NCBI GenBank assembly: GCA_028689495.1
Contig: JAQTWB010000009.1
Location: 1 to 63,904, forward strand
DNA from: a bacterium
GTDB lineage: Bacteria; Bdellovibrionota_C; UBA2361; SZUA-149; JAQTWB01
Direction: 5' to 3'
Length of the DNA: 63,904 nt
In this document: piece by piece, positions 26,617 through 35,128 of the stretch
How positions within the stretch are numbered: position 1 is the first letter of the stretch
How the letters are laid out: every line of letters starts with the position of its first letter
Position numbers and translations under genes: made by a program
Notes under the pieces: generated by a model
The model's input: the letters and a program-made list of their open reading frames with translations, nothing else
The model's database searches: none
Told to the model about the DNA's origin: nothing

Positions 26617-27261
26617 TTATTTCGACTCAGGTTCGTGGCCAGCCTGGGTGAGCCAACGCTTAAGTAGTGCCAGTCCCCAAGGGCCGGAAAGTTCAGGGTG
26701 GAATTGACAGGCCAGCAGATTGTCGCGTTCAAGGGCAGCGATAAAACTTCCACCGTGTTCACTGAGTGCTGTATGCCATCCGTCGGGAGCTTTGCTCAGG
26801 CGATAGGAGTTGGCGAAGTAGGCATAACCCGTTTGGAGAAACCGGCAGTCGTCATTGGCTTCGACTTTATTCCAGCCAAATTGTGGGATACGAACATTTT
26901 CGGGAAAACGAGAGACGTGCCCTGGGATAATACCAAATCCTTTTACTCCGGGAGACTCATCGCTGGACTCGGCGAGGATTTGCATTCCGGCACAGACGCA
27001 GAGGGTTGGCACACCGCCGAGGATGCGCTCACGCAGCAATTCGACAAGGTCGAGCTCTTCCAGACGGCGGAAAGCCGCGGCGAAAGTGCCGACGCCGGGA
27101 ATAACCAGATGTGTAGCGTCGTAGATATCGCTCTTTTCGTTCGCCAGGGTCGAGTCTGCACCAAGGCGATGAAAAGCTGAGAGCATTGAGGCGATATTGG
27201 CCACGCCTGTTTCAACGATGACAACTTTTGCGTTTACTACTGCCGTCCTGTTTTCGTTCAT
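26617..27261 (-). CDS. hisH: Imidazole glycerol phosphate synthase, glutaminase subunit
   Basis: Glutaminase half of IGP synthase, releasing ammonia that passes through HisF. The class I amidotransferase triad is visible: the nucleophile Cys in VCAGMQILAE and the His/Glu pair in QFHPELSG. An oxyanion-strand LVIPGVGTFAAAF is near residue 50. The 214-residue length is normal. It ends 18 bases before hisF and begins 27 bases after the hisG stop. Confidence 0.95.
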   Translation of the reverse strand: MNENRTAVVNAKVVIVETGVANIASMLSAFHRLGADSTLANEKSDIYDATHLVIPGVGTFAAAFRRLEELDLVELLRERILGGVPTLCVCAGMQILAESSDESPGVKGFGIIPGHVSRFPENVRIPQFGWNKVEANDDCRFLQTGYAYFANSYRLSKAPDGWHTALSEHGGSFIAALERDNLLACQFHPELSGPWGLALLKRWLTQAGHEPESK

Positions 27262-27288
27262 GTGTGTTTTTTTAGACGATGATCGGCT

Positions 27289-28158
27289 CTAAGGAATAAT
27301 GTTGGAAATTTCAGTGACGACGATATCAGTTCCACCGCGGGCCTTGATTTCAGGGATAATCGCCGCGAGGTCCTTGCGCGGAATAGCGGCGCGGACGGCA
27401 AAGCCAGCATCATTGTGCAGGGCGGCCATCGTATGCTCGCGCATACAGGGGATGACTGAAATTACGCTTTCGACGTTTTCCTTGCTGACGTTTAGTTCGA
27501 CCATCACCCGTTTTCTGGCTTCGAGGACTGAAGAAAGGAGCAGGACAAGTTTCTCGGCGGCTTCGCGCTTGACCGGGTTTTCCAGGCTGCGCGGGTGAGC
27601 GTAAAGCCTGGTTGAGGAACGCATCAGTTCATCGACAATTGTCAGGTTGTTGGCACGTAGCGTGGAGCCTGTAGCTGTGTTGTCAATAATGCAGTCGGCG
27701 TCTTCTGGAGGGAACACCTCGGTGGCGCCGTATGAACGGACAAGAGTGGCGTTCAGCCCAAGTTTTTTAATCCATTCATTGCCCAGCACCTGGTACTCGG
27801 AAGCGATAATCATGTGTGTTGTGGGAAGTTCCCCATTGTTGAGCAGGTTATCAGGTGCCGCTGCCACGATGCGCACGGGGTCCATTTCAGTATCCAGCAG
27901 CTCAACAAGGTCGGCGTTAAGTTCGCGAACCCAATCGGCTCCGGCAAAGCCGATATCGCGTGAGCCAATGTGTAGCATTTCAACAATATTTTGTGGTTTG
28001 AGGACCTTGACCTCAAAATCGGGCAGGCTAATGCCCGGCCGATATTCTCGTGAGCCGAGGGAAACTTTAATTCCGGCGGCCTTGAGCAGGGTGAATACAC
28101 CTTCTTTCATTCGCCCCTTGGGAAGGGCGAGTTTGACTATATTTGTGTCTGCGGACAT
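27289..28158 (-). CDS. hisG: ATP phosphoribosyltransferase, long form
   Basis: First enzyme of histidine synthesis, joining ATP and PRPP. At 289 residues it is the long form. The two catalytic domains carry LALPKGRMKEGVFTLL and the PRPP-loop region DNTATGSTLRANNLTIVDE. A C-terminal ACT-like regulatory domain (about 215-289) binds histidine in homologues, so feedback inhibition is expected and HisZ is not needed. It is first in hisG-hisH-hisF-hisAIE. hisB, hisC and hisD must be elsewhere. I looked upstream for a His-codon leader and found none. Confidence 0.95.
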   Translation of the reverse strand: MSADTNIVKLALPKGRMKEGVFTLLKAAGIKVSLGSREYRPGISLPDFEVKVLKPQNIVEMLHIGSRDIGFAGADWVRELNADLVELLDTEMDPVRIVAAAPDNLLNNGELPTTHMIIASEYQVLGNEWIKKLGLNATLVRSYGATEVFPPEDADCIIDNTATGSTLRANNLTIVDELMRSSTRLYAHPRSLENPVKREAAEKLVLLLSSVLEARKRVMVELNVSKENVESVISVIPCMREHTMAALHNDAGFAVRAAIPRKDLAAIIPEIKARGGTDIVVTEISNIIP

Positions 28159-28227
28159 GGGATTCTGACCCTAAGAGGGCGCTTTGCTTGAATAAATCAG
28201 GCAAAGTAAGCACAAAATTACAAAGGT

Positions 28228-28260
28228 GGTGGCCTTGATCGTGATTATGACAAGGCCACC
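28228..28260 (-). terminator. Hairpin between pepF and hisG
   Basis: GGTGGCCTTG (28228-28237) pairs perfectly with CAAGGCCACC (28251-28260) around a 13-base loop. On the minus strand moderately T-rich sequence follows. It lies 33 bases after the pepF stop and probably terminates that gene before the his operon, though it could also sit in the his leader. Confidence 0.6.
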
Positions 28261-28292
28261 CGGATTACAGCTGTGCCGGCAAGATAACGGTC

Positions 28293-30155
28293 TTACAGAT
28301 TTTCCTCAAGCTGCGTGAGCAAGTTTGCGAAAAGCTCGATGGTTCTCTCGACTGCGAGCGGTTTGCGCAAGTCGACTCCGGCATCAGCAAGCAGGGTCAG
28401 TGGGTATTTCGAGCGTCCGCTTTTGAGGAAATCAAGGTATTTGTCCCGTTGGACGAGGTTGCCGGCGAGTATGTCTTCCGAAAGTGACACAGCGGCCGAA
28501 AGGCCGGTGGCATATTTGTAGACATAAAAGGCAGAATAAAAGTGAGGAATCCGCAGACACTCCAGATCACCGAGCGGCGGGATTTCAACTGCTGGCCCGA
28601 AATATTTCTCCAGCAAGCCGCGGTAAATGCTGCGATAGCGGTCTATGGTCAGCGGTTCGTGCGCTTCAGCCAGTTCGTGAATAATCATCTCAAATTCGGC
28701 GAACATCGTCTGGCGGAAAAAAATTGCCTTGATATCGTCGAGCTGGTGATTGAGCAGATAGAGCAGCATGCGCTTGTCATCAGAGTAAATGCGACGCAGG
28801 TGATCGAGTAGTAATTCTTCATTCAGTGTCGAGGCGACCTCCGCGACGAAGATCACATAGTCGTGATCCTGATATGTCTGGTGACGACGGGAATACAGAC
28901 TGTGCATTGAATGCCCGGCCTCGTGAGCCAGAGTGAAGAGGTCGTTTAAATCATCCTTTTTGTAGTTCAGCAGGATATAAGGATGAGTTCCGTAGCAGCC
29001 TGAAGAATATGCGCCGCTTCTTTTGCCGATATTCTCCTGGCGGTCGACCCAACGGTCGGCTGTCAGTCCCTGGCGCATTTCCCTTGTGTATTCTTCGCCT
29101 AGTGGATGGGCCGCCTGGCAGAGGATCTCCACCGCGCTCTCGTAGGGGATTGATGTGTGGACATCGGCGACAAGTGGCACATAGGTGTCGTAGAGGCTTT
29201 GTTTCTCAAGGCCGAGGATTCTTTTTCGCAATTCGTAATAGCGGTGAAGAGGTTCCAGGTTGGCCGAGACTGTTTTGATCAGGTTGGCATGAACGGCAAG
29301 TTCAATATCGTCGACAAACAATGATGCTTCAAGGGCTGAGGGATAGCCTTTTGTTCGAGCGAGGAAAACATCCTTTTTGACAGATGAGGTGTAAAGGGCG
29401 GCGAGGGAGTTTTTGTGCTCGTCATAGACTTTGTAGTAGCTGTTAAAAGCTTCTTCGCGCAGCTTGGCGTCTGTTTTTTTCAGAAAAGTGACGAAGGTGC
29501 TGTGAGTCAGTGCTAGCTTCTCCCCGTCGAGTTCAATCTCGCCGAATTGAAAATCGGCGTTGTTGAGCTGGGAGTAGATTTGCCGAAACGAGGCAAGAAT
29601 TTCGCCGCTCCCGGCAAGTATCGCCTCTTCTTCTTTACTAAGGGTGTGTGGCTTGAAACGGGCGATCTCTCGCAGCATTCTTGCATATGACGCAAGTGCC
29701 GGGTCCGCCAGTAGTTGTTCAAAGCGCGAGGGTTCGATAGCAATAAGTTCGGGTGAAAAGTAGCTTGAGGCAGTAGAAAAACGGGTCGCCAGCGAGCTGA
29801 TTCTTTGCAGCAGGCCGAGGCTGTCGGAGTTTGTCAGGTCTTCGTCCGACTTCAGATGGGCGTAGACAAACAGCTTCTCCAACTTTTGGCTTGTCGCGAG
29901 AAAGGTCTGGCAAGCCTCACTTAATACCGCGGCGCTTTCTCCGAGGCGTCCGCAGTAACGGTTCATATCTTCCACCTGTCCGGCAAGTTCGCCAAAGTCC
30001 TTGTCCCAGTCGGCCAGGGTGGGGAACATCGCAGAAAGGTTCCAGGTTACTTCTTCCGGGATTTGCTGGCGGGTCGGTGTGAGGAGCAGCTTTTTCTTTT
30101 CTGTCATTGATTTTAGGAGGTTATGCTCGGGAGGTTGTGATCTCGAGCTGGTCAT
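28293..30155 (-). CDS. pepF: Oligoendopeptidase F (M3B metallopeptidase)
   Basis: Cytoplasmic zinc endopeptidase that cuts short peptides. The 620-residue chain has the zinc site LAHEAGHSMHSLYSR (HExxH with HEAGH) at about 400 and a distal zinc-ligand glutamate region EVASTLNEELLLDHL. The N-terminal helical cap with LFVYAHLKSDEDLTNS is typical of PepF/M3B. I start at ATG 30155, next to an in-frame TTG at 30158. A start at ATG 30107 (MTEKKK) is also possible; neither has a strong ribosome site. It is monocistronic, upstream of the his cluster. Confidence 0.94.
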   Translation of the reverse strand: MTSSRSQPPEHNLLKSMTEKKKLLLTPTRQQIPEEVTWNLSAMFPTLADWDKDFGELAGQVEDMNRYCGRLGESAAVLSEACQTFLATSQKLEKLFVYAHLKSDEDLTNSDSLGLLQRISSLATRFSTASSYFSPELIAIEPSRFEQLLADPALASYARMLREIARFKPHTLSKEEEAILAGSGEILASFRQIYSQLNNADFQFGEIELDGEKLALTHSTFVTFLKKTDAKLREEAFNSYYKVYDEHKNSLAALYTSSVKKDVFLARTKGYPSALEASLFVDDIELAVHANLIKTVSANLEPLHRYYELRKRILGLEKQSLYDTYVPLVADVHTSIPYESAVEILCQAAHPLGEEYTREMRQGLTADRWVDRQENIGKRSGAYSSGCYGTHPYILLNYKKDDLNDLFTLAHEAGHSMHSLYSRRHQTYQDHDYVIFVAEVASTLNEELLLDHLRRIYSDDKRMLLYLLNHQLDDIKAIFFRQTMFAEFEMIIHELAEAHEPLTIDRYRSIYRGLLEKYFGPAVEIPPLGDLECLRIPHFYSAFYVYKYATGLSAAVSLSEDILAGNLVQRDKYLDFLKSGRSKYPLTLLADAGVDLRKPLAVERTIELFANLLTQLEENL

Positions 30156-30281
30156 CAAAAGCCCCCCGCCAAGTCGTCCAGCAAAAAAATGCGGTCAATT
30201 AGGGCACATTTAGTGTATAGCGGAGGATAAACTCAATGTTAGTGATTAGCATCTGGAGCAGGATAGGGACAGGGGGAATAT

Positions 30282-30446
30282 ATGGAGCAAGACGCCCGTA
30301 GAAGAAAGAGAAAGAGACGGCCGACGTTGATTCCGCGTTTTGGCCCGAGCTCACTGGCGCTGGAGATTGGCCTTATCCGCCAGGCTATCCAGGAGGAGTC
30401 CAAAAATGAGGAAGTCGCGCCAAAGATGAATACCGAAAAAAAATAA
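30282..30446 (+). CDS. Small basic protein of unknown function, 54 aa
   Basis: Short frame with a strong start: AGGGGGA lies 4-5 bases before ATG 30282. The product begins with a very basic stretch (RRRKRKRRP at about 6-14), followed by a predicted amphipathic helix (SSLALEIGLIRQAIQEE) and a Lys-rich end. The TAA at 30444-30446 lies inside the left arm of a perfect hairpin. No family is recognised. The basic N-terminus could bind nucleic acid, but that is only an inference from composition. Confidence 0.55.
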   Translation: MEQDARRRKRKRRPTLIPRFGPSSLALEIGLIRQAIQEESKNEEVAPKMNTEKK

Positions 30447-30473
30447 CAGGTGCTTGTTCAGCACCTGTTATTT
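30441..30473. terminator. Perfect bidirectional terminator
   Basis: AAATAACAGGTGCT (30441-30454) and AGCACCTGTTATTT (30460-30473) form a perfect 14-base stem over a five-base loop. The A run before it (30436-30443) becomes a T run on the minus strand, so it is a good intrinsic terminator for the cytochrome gene cluster and also ends the small gene at 30282. Confidence 0.88.
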
Positions 30474-30510
30474 CAAGTGTTCTTCGAAGCCTCCGCTTGC
30501 CAAATGTCTC

Positions 30511-31089
30511 CTACTCAACAAATCCGTGAATCATTCCTCTTATGTAACTGAGCAGAGTCTTGCCGGTTGTGATCATATAGACATGGACAAGGACAAAGCC
30601 GAGGATGGCGAAGGCAAAGAGGATGTGGACAAAGGCGAGATTTCTCAGTCCGAGAAAGCCAAGGCCGAGGTTATGCCACTGCCAGTAAATTACGCCGCTG
30701 ATTATCTGCACAGGGGCGATAAAGAGGAATAGCGAAAGGTAGGCCAGTCGTTGAATTGGATTGTGCTTTTCGGTCTCTGTTTTGACGAAGGGATGATCTG
30801 TTGACCAGAAAATATCCCAGGCATAGTAGCGGGCGACGGCAAAGAATTTTTTAGTCGTTGGAATGTAGTGTTTCCATTGGCCGGTAATGACCAGCCAGAA
30901 AAGGAAAAAAGGGGTTCCCACCGCCCAGGCCAAGCCGGCGATGTTGTGAATTCTCACCGCATCAGCAAATGGCATGAGGTTGATGCTGGCGTGAATGCTG
31001 AAGCCGGTAAGCAGCAGCACCGTTACAACTATGACCTGAAACCAGTGCCAGAGGCGCTCAAAAACGGTAAACAGATACATTTTTGCCAT
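30511..31089 (-). CDS. Membrane cytochrome b (b561-like) of the octaheme cytochrome cluster
   Basis: Inner-membrane protein of 192 residues with four main hydrophobic helices and paired histidines suited to two b hemes (ERLWHWFQ, ASINLM...VRIHNIAG, NLAFVHILFAF, VLVHVYMITTGK). This is the pattern of the thiosulfate-reductase/hydrogenase cytochrome b family, which passes electrons from quinol to a periplasmic partner. ATG 31089 has GGGAGG upstream and overlaps the end of the octaheme gene by 4 bases, with internal MAKMYLF start preferred over the open frame to 31140. Its likely partner is the adjacent octaheme cytochrome. Confidence 0.85.
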   Translation of the reverse strand: MAKMYLFTVFERLWHWFQVIVVTVLLLTGFSIHASINLMPFADAVRIHNIAGLAWAVGTPFFLFWLVITGQWKHYIPTTKKFFAVARYYAWDIFWSTDHPFVKTETEKHNPIQRLAYLSLFLFIAPVQIISGVIYWQWHNLGLGFLGLRNLAFVHILFAFAILGFVLVHVYMITTGKTLLSYIRGMIHGFVE

Positions 31090-31093
31090 CGAC

Positions 31094-32704
31094 CTAGTCC
31101 TCCCTAGAACGGATTTTGACGATAATTCGGAACAGGGCATGACAGACGGCTCCGATGACCATCAGTCCCAGTAGCACCCAGACCCACCTTGTGAAGACCG
31201 AGAAATCTCCCCGCCCTGGAACATAAACTCCCGCGACGCCCGCCATCCGGCTATCTGTGCGGTTATGACAGGCATCGCAGCTCAAAGCCTGTTCCTTCGG
31301 CGCAATCGTATGGTTTACCGAATAGAGGAATCTGGATTTTACAAAATCGTATTTACCGGAAAAAGGAAGGCCCATTACTTTCATTCCTTCAGCCAGCGAT
31401 TCTTCCCAGTCAAGGGTTGTCCAATATCCCTTGTCGCCGGAGAGCATTGGCGCAAGCAGGGAGCTGTTCTCGGTATCATAAGGTTGTTTACCGAGATGTT
31501 GTTTGAATGGGGTAATCTTGTACCCTTGACGGCGGCGGCTGCCTTTTTTGGGATCGTAGGCCAGTGGGGTCTGAACCTCAACGACGGTTTTCGGATCGAT
31601 CTTGTCGTCAAGAGTAATGCTTTTCATTGCTCCGTTATACCACTCATAAACTGGTCGAACATCCTTCTCCCATTTGAACTCTCCCTTGATTGACATGTAG
31701 TTCTTCATGCCGAGGTCGTCAGTAGTGTAGTAAGGTTTGCCGCTTTTTGTTTTTCCCGCTTTTGACCAGTCCCACCAGACTTTTGTCGGATGTCCGCGAG
31801 CGATAGATGGGATGTGGCAAGTCTGACAGGCAATTTTTTTTGTGTGGCTGTCAAGCAGGGAGTTTTCCTTGTGCGGTCTCTCGGAGTGACAGGTCTCGCA
31901 ATTAAGAGGTGATTTTGTTTTCCGGTGGGGCTCGTTCTCGCGCATCTCTTTTGCTGACTGGGCATACTCTCGACCGGCAATGTTGTGATTGGTCGTTTCG
32001 TGGCAGTCGACGCAGGTAAAGCCTGCGCCATCCTTTGAAAGGTGAACATCGAGTTCTCGTGATGGATTGACAAGAGAAGCGTCCATGTCGCCGCGTTTTA
32101 CACCGTCGCCGCCACCACTGTAGAAATGACAGGAGCCACAATTTTTGGCGGTTGGTGTGCCAATAGCTTGATATGATGCACGGAGCTCCTGGCGAATCTC
32201 TTCGGCGATTTCCAGAGATTCCTCGTCACCCTCCGCGACAAACTCGGCAACATCAGTAAAGTTTTCTTTCCAGTTTGTTGTTTTTTGACTATGGCAGACA
32301 AGGCAATTCACTTCGCCTTTTTTGCCGTCCCAGCCGACATGGCAAGCAACGCATGCGTTGTCTCCCAGCTTGTTGGACGAGATGCAATAATTGTTAAGAG
32401 AGTGTCCTCCCTTGCCAAGGTTGTGGTCGTAGTGCGATTCCCAGTTCCAGTGCAAAGTAGATTTTACTTGATCTGATGCCCTGTTGTGGCAGCCGGAGCA
32501 AGCCCTTGTCACTTCATCGCCATTAGCGAAATCTCTCTGCAGCTCTTTGAAAAGGGAGTGGTCGGCAGTGATTTCTTTACCTTGAAAGTTTTGTGGTTTG
32601 TTCTCGGCAGGCTTGTCGTCAGCATGGGCCGCGACTGATATAGCCGCAGTCAGGCAAGCAGTGAATGTAAGTAGCAGGTGAATTTTCCGGGACCTAATTC
32701 GCAT
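31094..32704 (-). CDS. Octaheme cytochrome c, tetrathionate reductase (OTR) family
   Basis: Exported multiheme cytochrome of 536 residues with a signal peptide at about 1-28, eight CXXCH motifs (near residues 69, 118, 134, 189, 231, 269, 293 and one near 475) and a C-terminal membrane anchor (VWVLLGLMVIGAVCHALF). The spacing resembles the Shewanella octaheme tetrathionate reductase, which reduces tetrathionate, nitrite and hydroxylamine in vitro. The physiological substrate of the family is unsettled. The C-terminal anchor and the adjacent cytochrome b suggest direct electron supply from the quinone pool. The start at ATG 32704 gives the normal signal peptide; 19 upstream residues in frame look unlike one. 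Confidence 0.88.
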   Translation of the reverse strand: MRIRSRKIHLLLTFTACLTAAISVAAHADDKPAENKPQNFQGKEITADHSLFKELQRDFANGDEVTRACSGCHNRASDQVKSTLHWNWESHYDHNLGKGGHSLNNYCISSNKLGDNACVACHVGWDGKKGEVNCLVCHSQKTTNWKENFTDVAEFVAEGDEESLEIAEEIRQELRASYQAIGTPTAKNCGSCHFYSGGGDGVKRGDMDASLVNPSRELDVHLSKDGAGFTCVDCHETTNHNIAGREYAQSAKEMRENEPHRKTKSPLNCETCHSERPHKENSLLDSHTKKIACQTCHIPSIARGHPTKVWWDWSKAGKTKSGKPYYTTDDLGMKNYMSIKGEFKWEKDVRPVYEWYNGAMKSITLDDKIDPKTVVEVQTPLAYDPKKGSRRRQGYKITPFKQHLGKQPYDTENSSLLAPMLSGDKGYWTTLDWEESLAEGMKVMGLPFSGKYDFVKSRFLYSVNHTIAPKEQALSCDACHNRTDSRMAGVAGVYVPGRGDFSVFTRWVWVLLGLMVIGAVCHALFRIIVKIRSRED

Positions 32705-32792
32705 TTGCCAGTATCCGTCCGCAAGGTTTTTAGAATCAAAATTTCGACAGTAACGGCACAAAGGTTACTTTATGCCGTTAGGCCAGGAGTCT

Positions 32793-33149
32793 TTATTCAC
32801 ATTTTGCCGGTGTTGGTGAATCGGCTGCATGCTCATACAGATAGGCATGAATATTATTCAAATCCTTTTCCGTCAGGGCATTCCACTCTTCGGGGCAGCC
32901 CAGATCTTTAAAATCCTTTTTTTCAAACAAGCGATTCCATTGGCTCTGGGTTTTTGCATCAGGGTTCAAGACAGGCTTGGTCGATTGTACTTCACCGCGT
33001 TCCTGGCACATTTTGTAGATTTTGCGATAGTTGAACTTTCCTTTTCGTGCATTCCCGCCTGGACCTTCCGCAATGGCGGATGAGGAAGCCACCATCAGCG
33101 ATAGAGATAACAGTAATGCCAGGGCTGAGATCTTTTTAAATTTTTTCAT
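32793..33149 (-). CDS. Exported cytochrome c-like protein lacking the heme motif
   Basis: A 118-residue protein with a signal peptide (1-27, ending AIAEG) and a mature domain that looks like a small monoheme cytochrome: GNARKGKFNYRK at the start and IHAYLYEHAADSPTPAKCE at the end, as in related cytochrome genes next to OTR proteins. Where those have NCxxCH, this one reads KIYKMCQERG, so one Cys and the axial His are gone and no CXXCH occurs anywhere. AAGGA lies 6 bases before ATG 33149. It sits between the DUF3373 gene and the octaheme cytochrome, all on the minus strand. The homology is my reading from pattern and position. Confidence 0.65.
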   Translation of the reverse strand: MKKFKKISALALLLSLSLMVASSSAIAEGPGGNARKGKFNYRKIYKMCQERGEVQSTKPVLNPDAKTQSQWNRLFEKKDFKDLGCPEEWNALTEKDLNNIHAYLYEHAADSPTPAKCE

Positions 33150-33199
33150 GATATTCCTTTTAATGTTTTTAAAAAGTAGTTTGAACAAGAGTTGATGCT

Positions 33200-33242
33200 G
33201 TCAAACTGCCTTTTTCCTTGTTGGGGGCAAAGACAGTTTGAC
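33200..33242 (-). repeat. Long interrupted hairpin after the DUF3373 gene
   Basis: GTCAAACTG (33200-33208) is the exact complement of CAGTTTGAC (33234-33242), and an inner CTTT/AAAG pair extends the stem past a mismatch. It lies in the 63-base gap before the next gene. No T run follows on the minus strand, so it may be an RNA-processing or partial-termination site rather than a terminator. Confidence 0.5.
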
Positions 33243-33251
33243 ATGGCCAGA

Positions 33252-34880
33252 CTAGAATCTGGCGGTTGCCGAGAGATAATAATCCCAGACTTTGTCAGCA
33301 ACAGGATTGATTGCACCTAGAGCCGAAAGGTCTGAAATGGCAACGGGCGCACCAAGTGGATTACCACTTCCTGTATACTGATAGTCGTAGAGACGTGAGC
33401 CGACTGTGACAAAGAAATTGTCACTATAGACTGGCTGGTTGAAGTAAACTTCGTATACCGAGCCACGTGTTGCGAGTTTGCTCCCTACCAATGAATCTTC
33501 CGCTCCGGTGAAGTTAAACCAGTATTTTGAACCGTAGTTGTATTCAAAGCCCAGCTTGCTGCCTTCATAAACCGGCAGAATCACTCCGGCGTAGACTCCA
33601 TAGCCGTTGCGGTTCTGCAGATCGCCGTTAGAGCTGAGGAGCCCATCGCCCATGATTTCGTAGAATGGGATTCTGGAAATCGTCGAAGGGTTGGTGTGGG
33701 TATAAGAGAGTGATACGAATGTATCAATATCAAGCTCCATCGCTTCTTCAAGATTTTGCGTGAAGAGAAAGTTTAAAGCGTCCCAGTCGCCGATATTGGT
33801 CGCCGGTTCGATCCTGCTGATGAATGAGCCGGTATTGGGGGCGAATGAAACGCTTCCATCCGGATTTTTCGCAGCAGTGAACGGCTGAACCGTGAGTCCG
33901 GCAAATCCATCGGTGATGTCGAAGGCGTGAGCGTAGTTGACTGTGGCAACCGAGCTTCCATCATCATAAAGAGTAGTGATGAACCCGGTCAGATGGACGT
34001 CTTCAACCTGATTGCTCAGTGAGTAGCTGTTTCCCCAACCACTTTCAAAGCCTATTCCGTAGCAGAGTTTCAGGGCGAAGCCGGGGATGTCACTCAGGTC
34101 TTCCAGGGCAAAAGCCATGGAGGCGCCGTCGAACTGCCAGTTGATGATATGAGCAAGAGGAGAGCCGCCAACCATGCCGTAGTTTTGATATTCCAGAGGT
34201 GAGCCTTCGGTTGATGGGCGTCGGCCAAGAGAGAAATTCACCGGGACACGGCCCAAATCTCCCTTGAGATTAAAATAAGCACGTTCAAGGCGGAGCTGAT
34301 CGCCACGAGGCAGGCTGGTTGTCGTTCCGTCGAAAGTCACGTCGTTCATGCCCTGGAAAACCTTGACCCCCGTGCTGTCACCAAAGGTTTTGTAAGAGGA
34401 GATTCGACCGGCGAAATCGAGGTATTGATTGACTTTGGCCTTCATGTTCAACCGTAGGCGGTTTGTCATGATGGTATCGTTGTCGACATCGTTTTGATCG
34501 GGTGGGGGAACCATACCAGCCGCAATCATTCCGCCCATGCCCTGCTGAATTTGTGGTACGGTTGCTCCATTGAATCCTCCTTGGGCCGCCGGGACAAAGA
34601 ATGCACCGGTTAAAGCAGGAGGTGCCATCAGCATATTGTCGTAGTGAATACTGTCCGCGCGCACTCTCAGATCTACTCCCCAGGAAAGTTTGTCGGTTTG
34701 GGTATGTAGCTCTGTCTGGTCGACACGTGATTGAAGTTCGTTGAGCTCGTTACTCATGTTGGAGATTTTTTCCTGCAGGGCCTTGATTTCCCCACCTTCG
34801 TCAGCAATTGCCGGACTGGCACATAGCCCCGACAGTAGTAAAGCAGCCGTCGCTACTTTAAGTTCCAAATGTCTTCTCAT
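33252..34880 (-). CDS. DUF3373-type outer-membrane protein
   Basis: Predicted outer-membrane barrel of 542 residues. It has a signal peptide (1-26, CASPAIADE), a coiled-coil segment at about 30-60 (EIKALQEKISNMSNELNELQ), then a long stretch of alternating amphipathic strands, many Tyr/Phe/Asn residues and a final Phe, as in barrels. The family is common in Geobacter-type bacteria near cytochrome genes and is usually described as a porin of unknown cargo. ATG 34880 has GGAG 7 bases upstream. It is the first gene of the four-gene cytochrome cluster, so it may admit the substrate or take part in electron export. Confidence 0.78.
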   Translation of the reverse strand: MRRHLELKVATAALLLSGLCASPAIADEGGEIKALQEKISNMSNELNELQSRVDQTELHTQTDKLSWGVDLRVRADSIHYDNMLMAPPALTGAFFVPAAQGGFNGATVPQIQQGMGGMIAAGMVPPPDQNDVDNDTIMTNRLRLNMKAKVNQYLDFAGRISSYKTFGDSTGVKVFQGMNDVTFDGTTTSLPRGDQLRLERAYFNLKGDLGRVPVNFSLGRRPSTEGSPLEYQNYGMVGGSPLAHIINWQFDGASMAFALEDLSDIPGFALKLCYGIGFESGWGNSYSLSNQVEDVHLTGFITTLYDDGSSVATVNYAHAFDITDGFAGLTVQPFTAAKNPDGSVSFAPNTGSFISRIEPATNIGDWDALNFLFTQNLEEAMELDIDTFVSLSYTHTNPSTISRIPFYEIMGDGLLSSNGDLQNRNGYGVYAGVILPVYEGSKLGFEYNYGSKYWFNFTGAEDSLVGSKLATRGSVYEVYFNQPVYSDNFFVTVGSRLYDYQYTGSGNPLGAPVAISDLSALGAINPVADKVWDYYLSATARF

Positions 34881-35128
34881 TACCTTTCTCCATCTGTTGT
34901 TTTTGAGGAGTGAATCGACGTTACCAAAGAGTTAACTAGCACTTAGTTTGAACTGCGAAAACATTTCTTTCGCTTAAAAGGCGAGTGATAAAGTTTTTGA
35001 TTTGAATATTTTATATGCAGGATTCTGTAAGCGAGAGGATCTAATGTTTGTCATCACGTTACATAAAACAATCGGCATTTGTAATGTGTTCTCAAGAAGC
35101 AGTTGTGAGGGGAGAATTTCACTGGTTG

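Noticed and set aside
28159-28292. Possible His-codon leader before hisG
   Set aside because: Only an isolated pair of His-like codons is found near 28230; no run and no peptide with a start signal.
34881-35128. Cyclic di-GMP (GEMM) riboswitch before the cytochrome cluster
   Set aside because: Such switches precede cytochrome genes in related bacteria, but the conserved core was not seen here.
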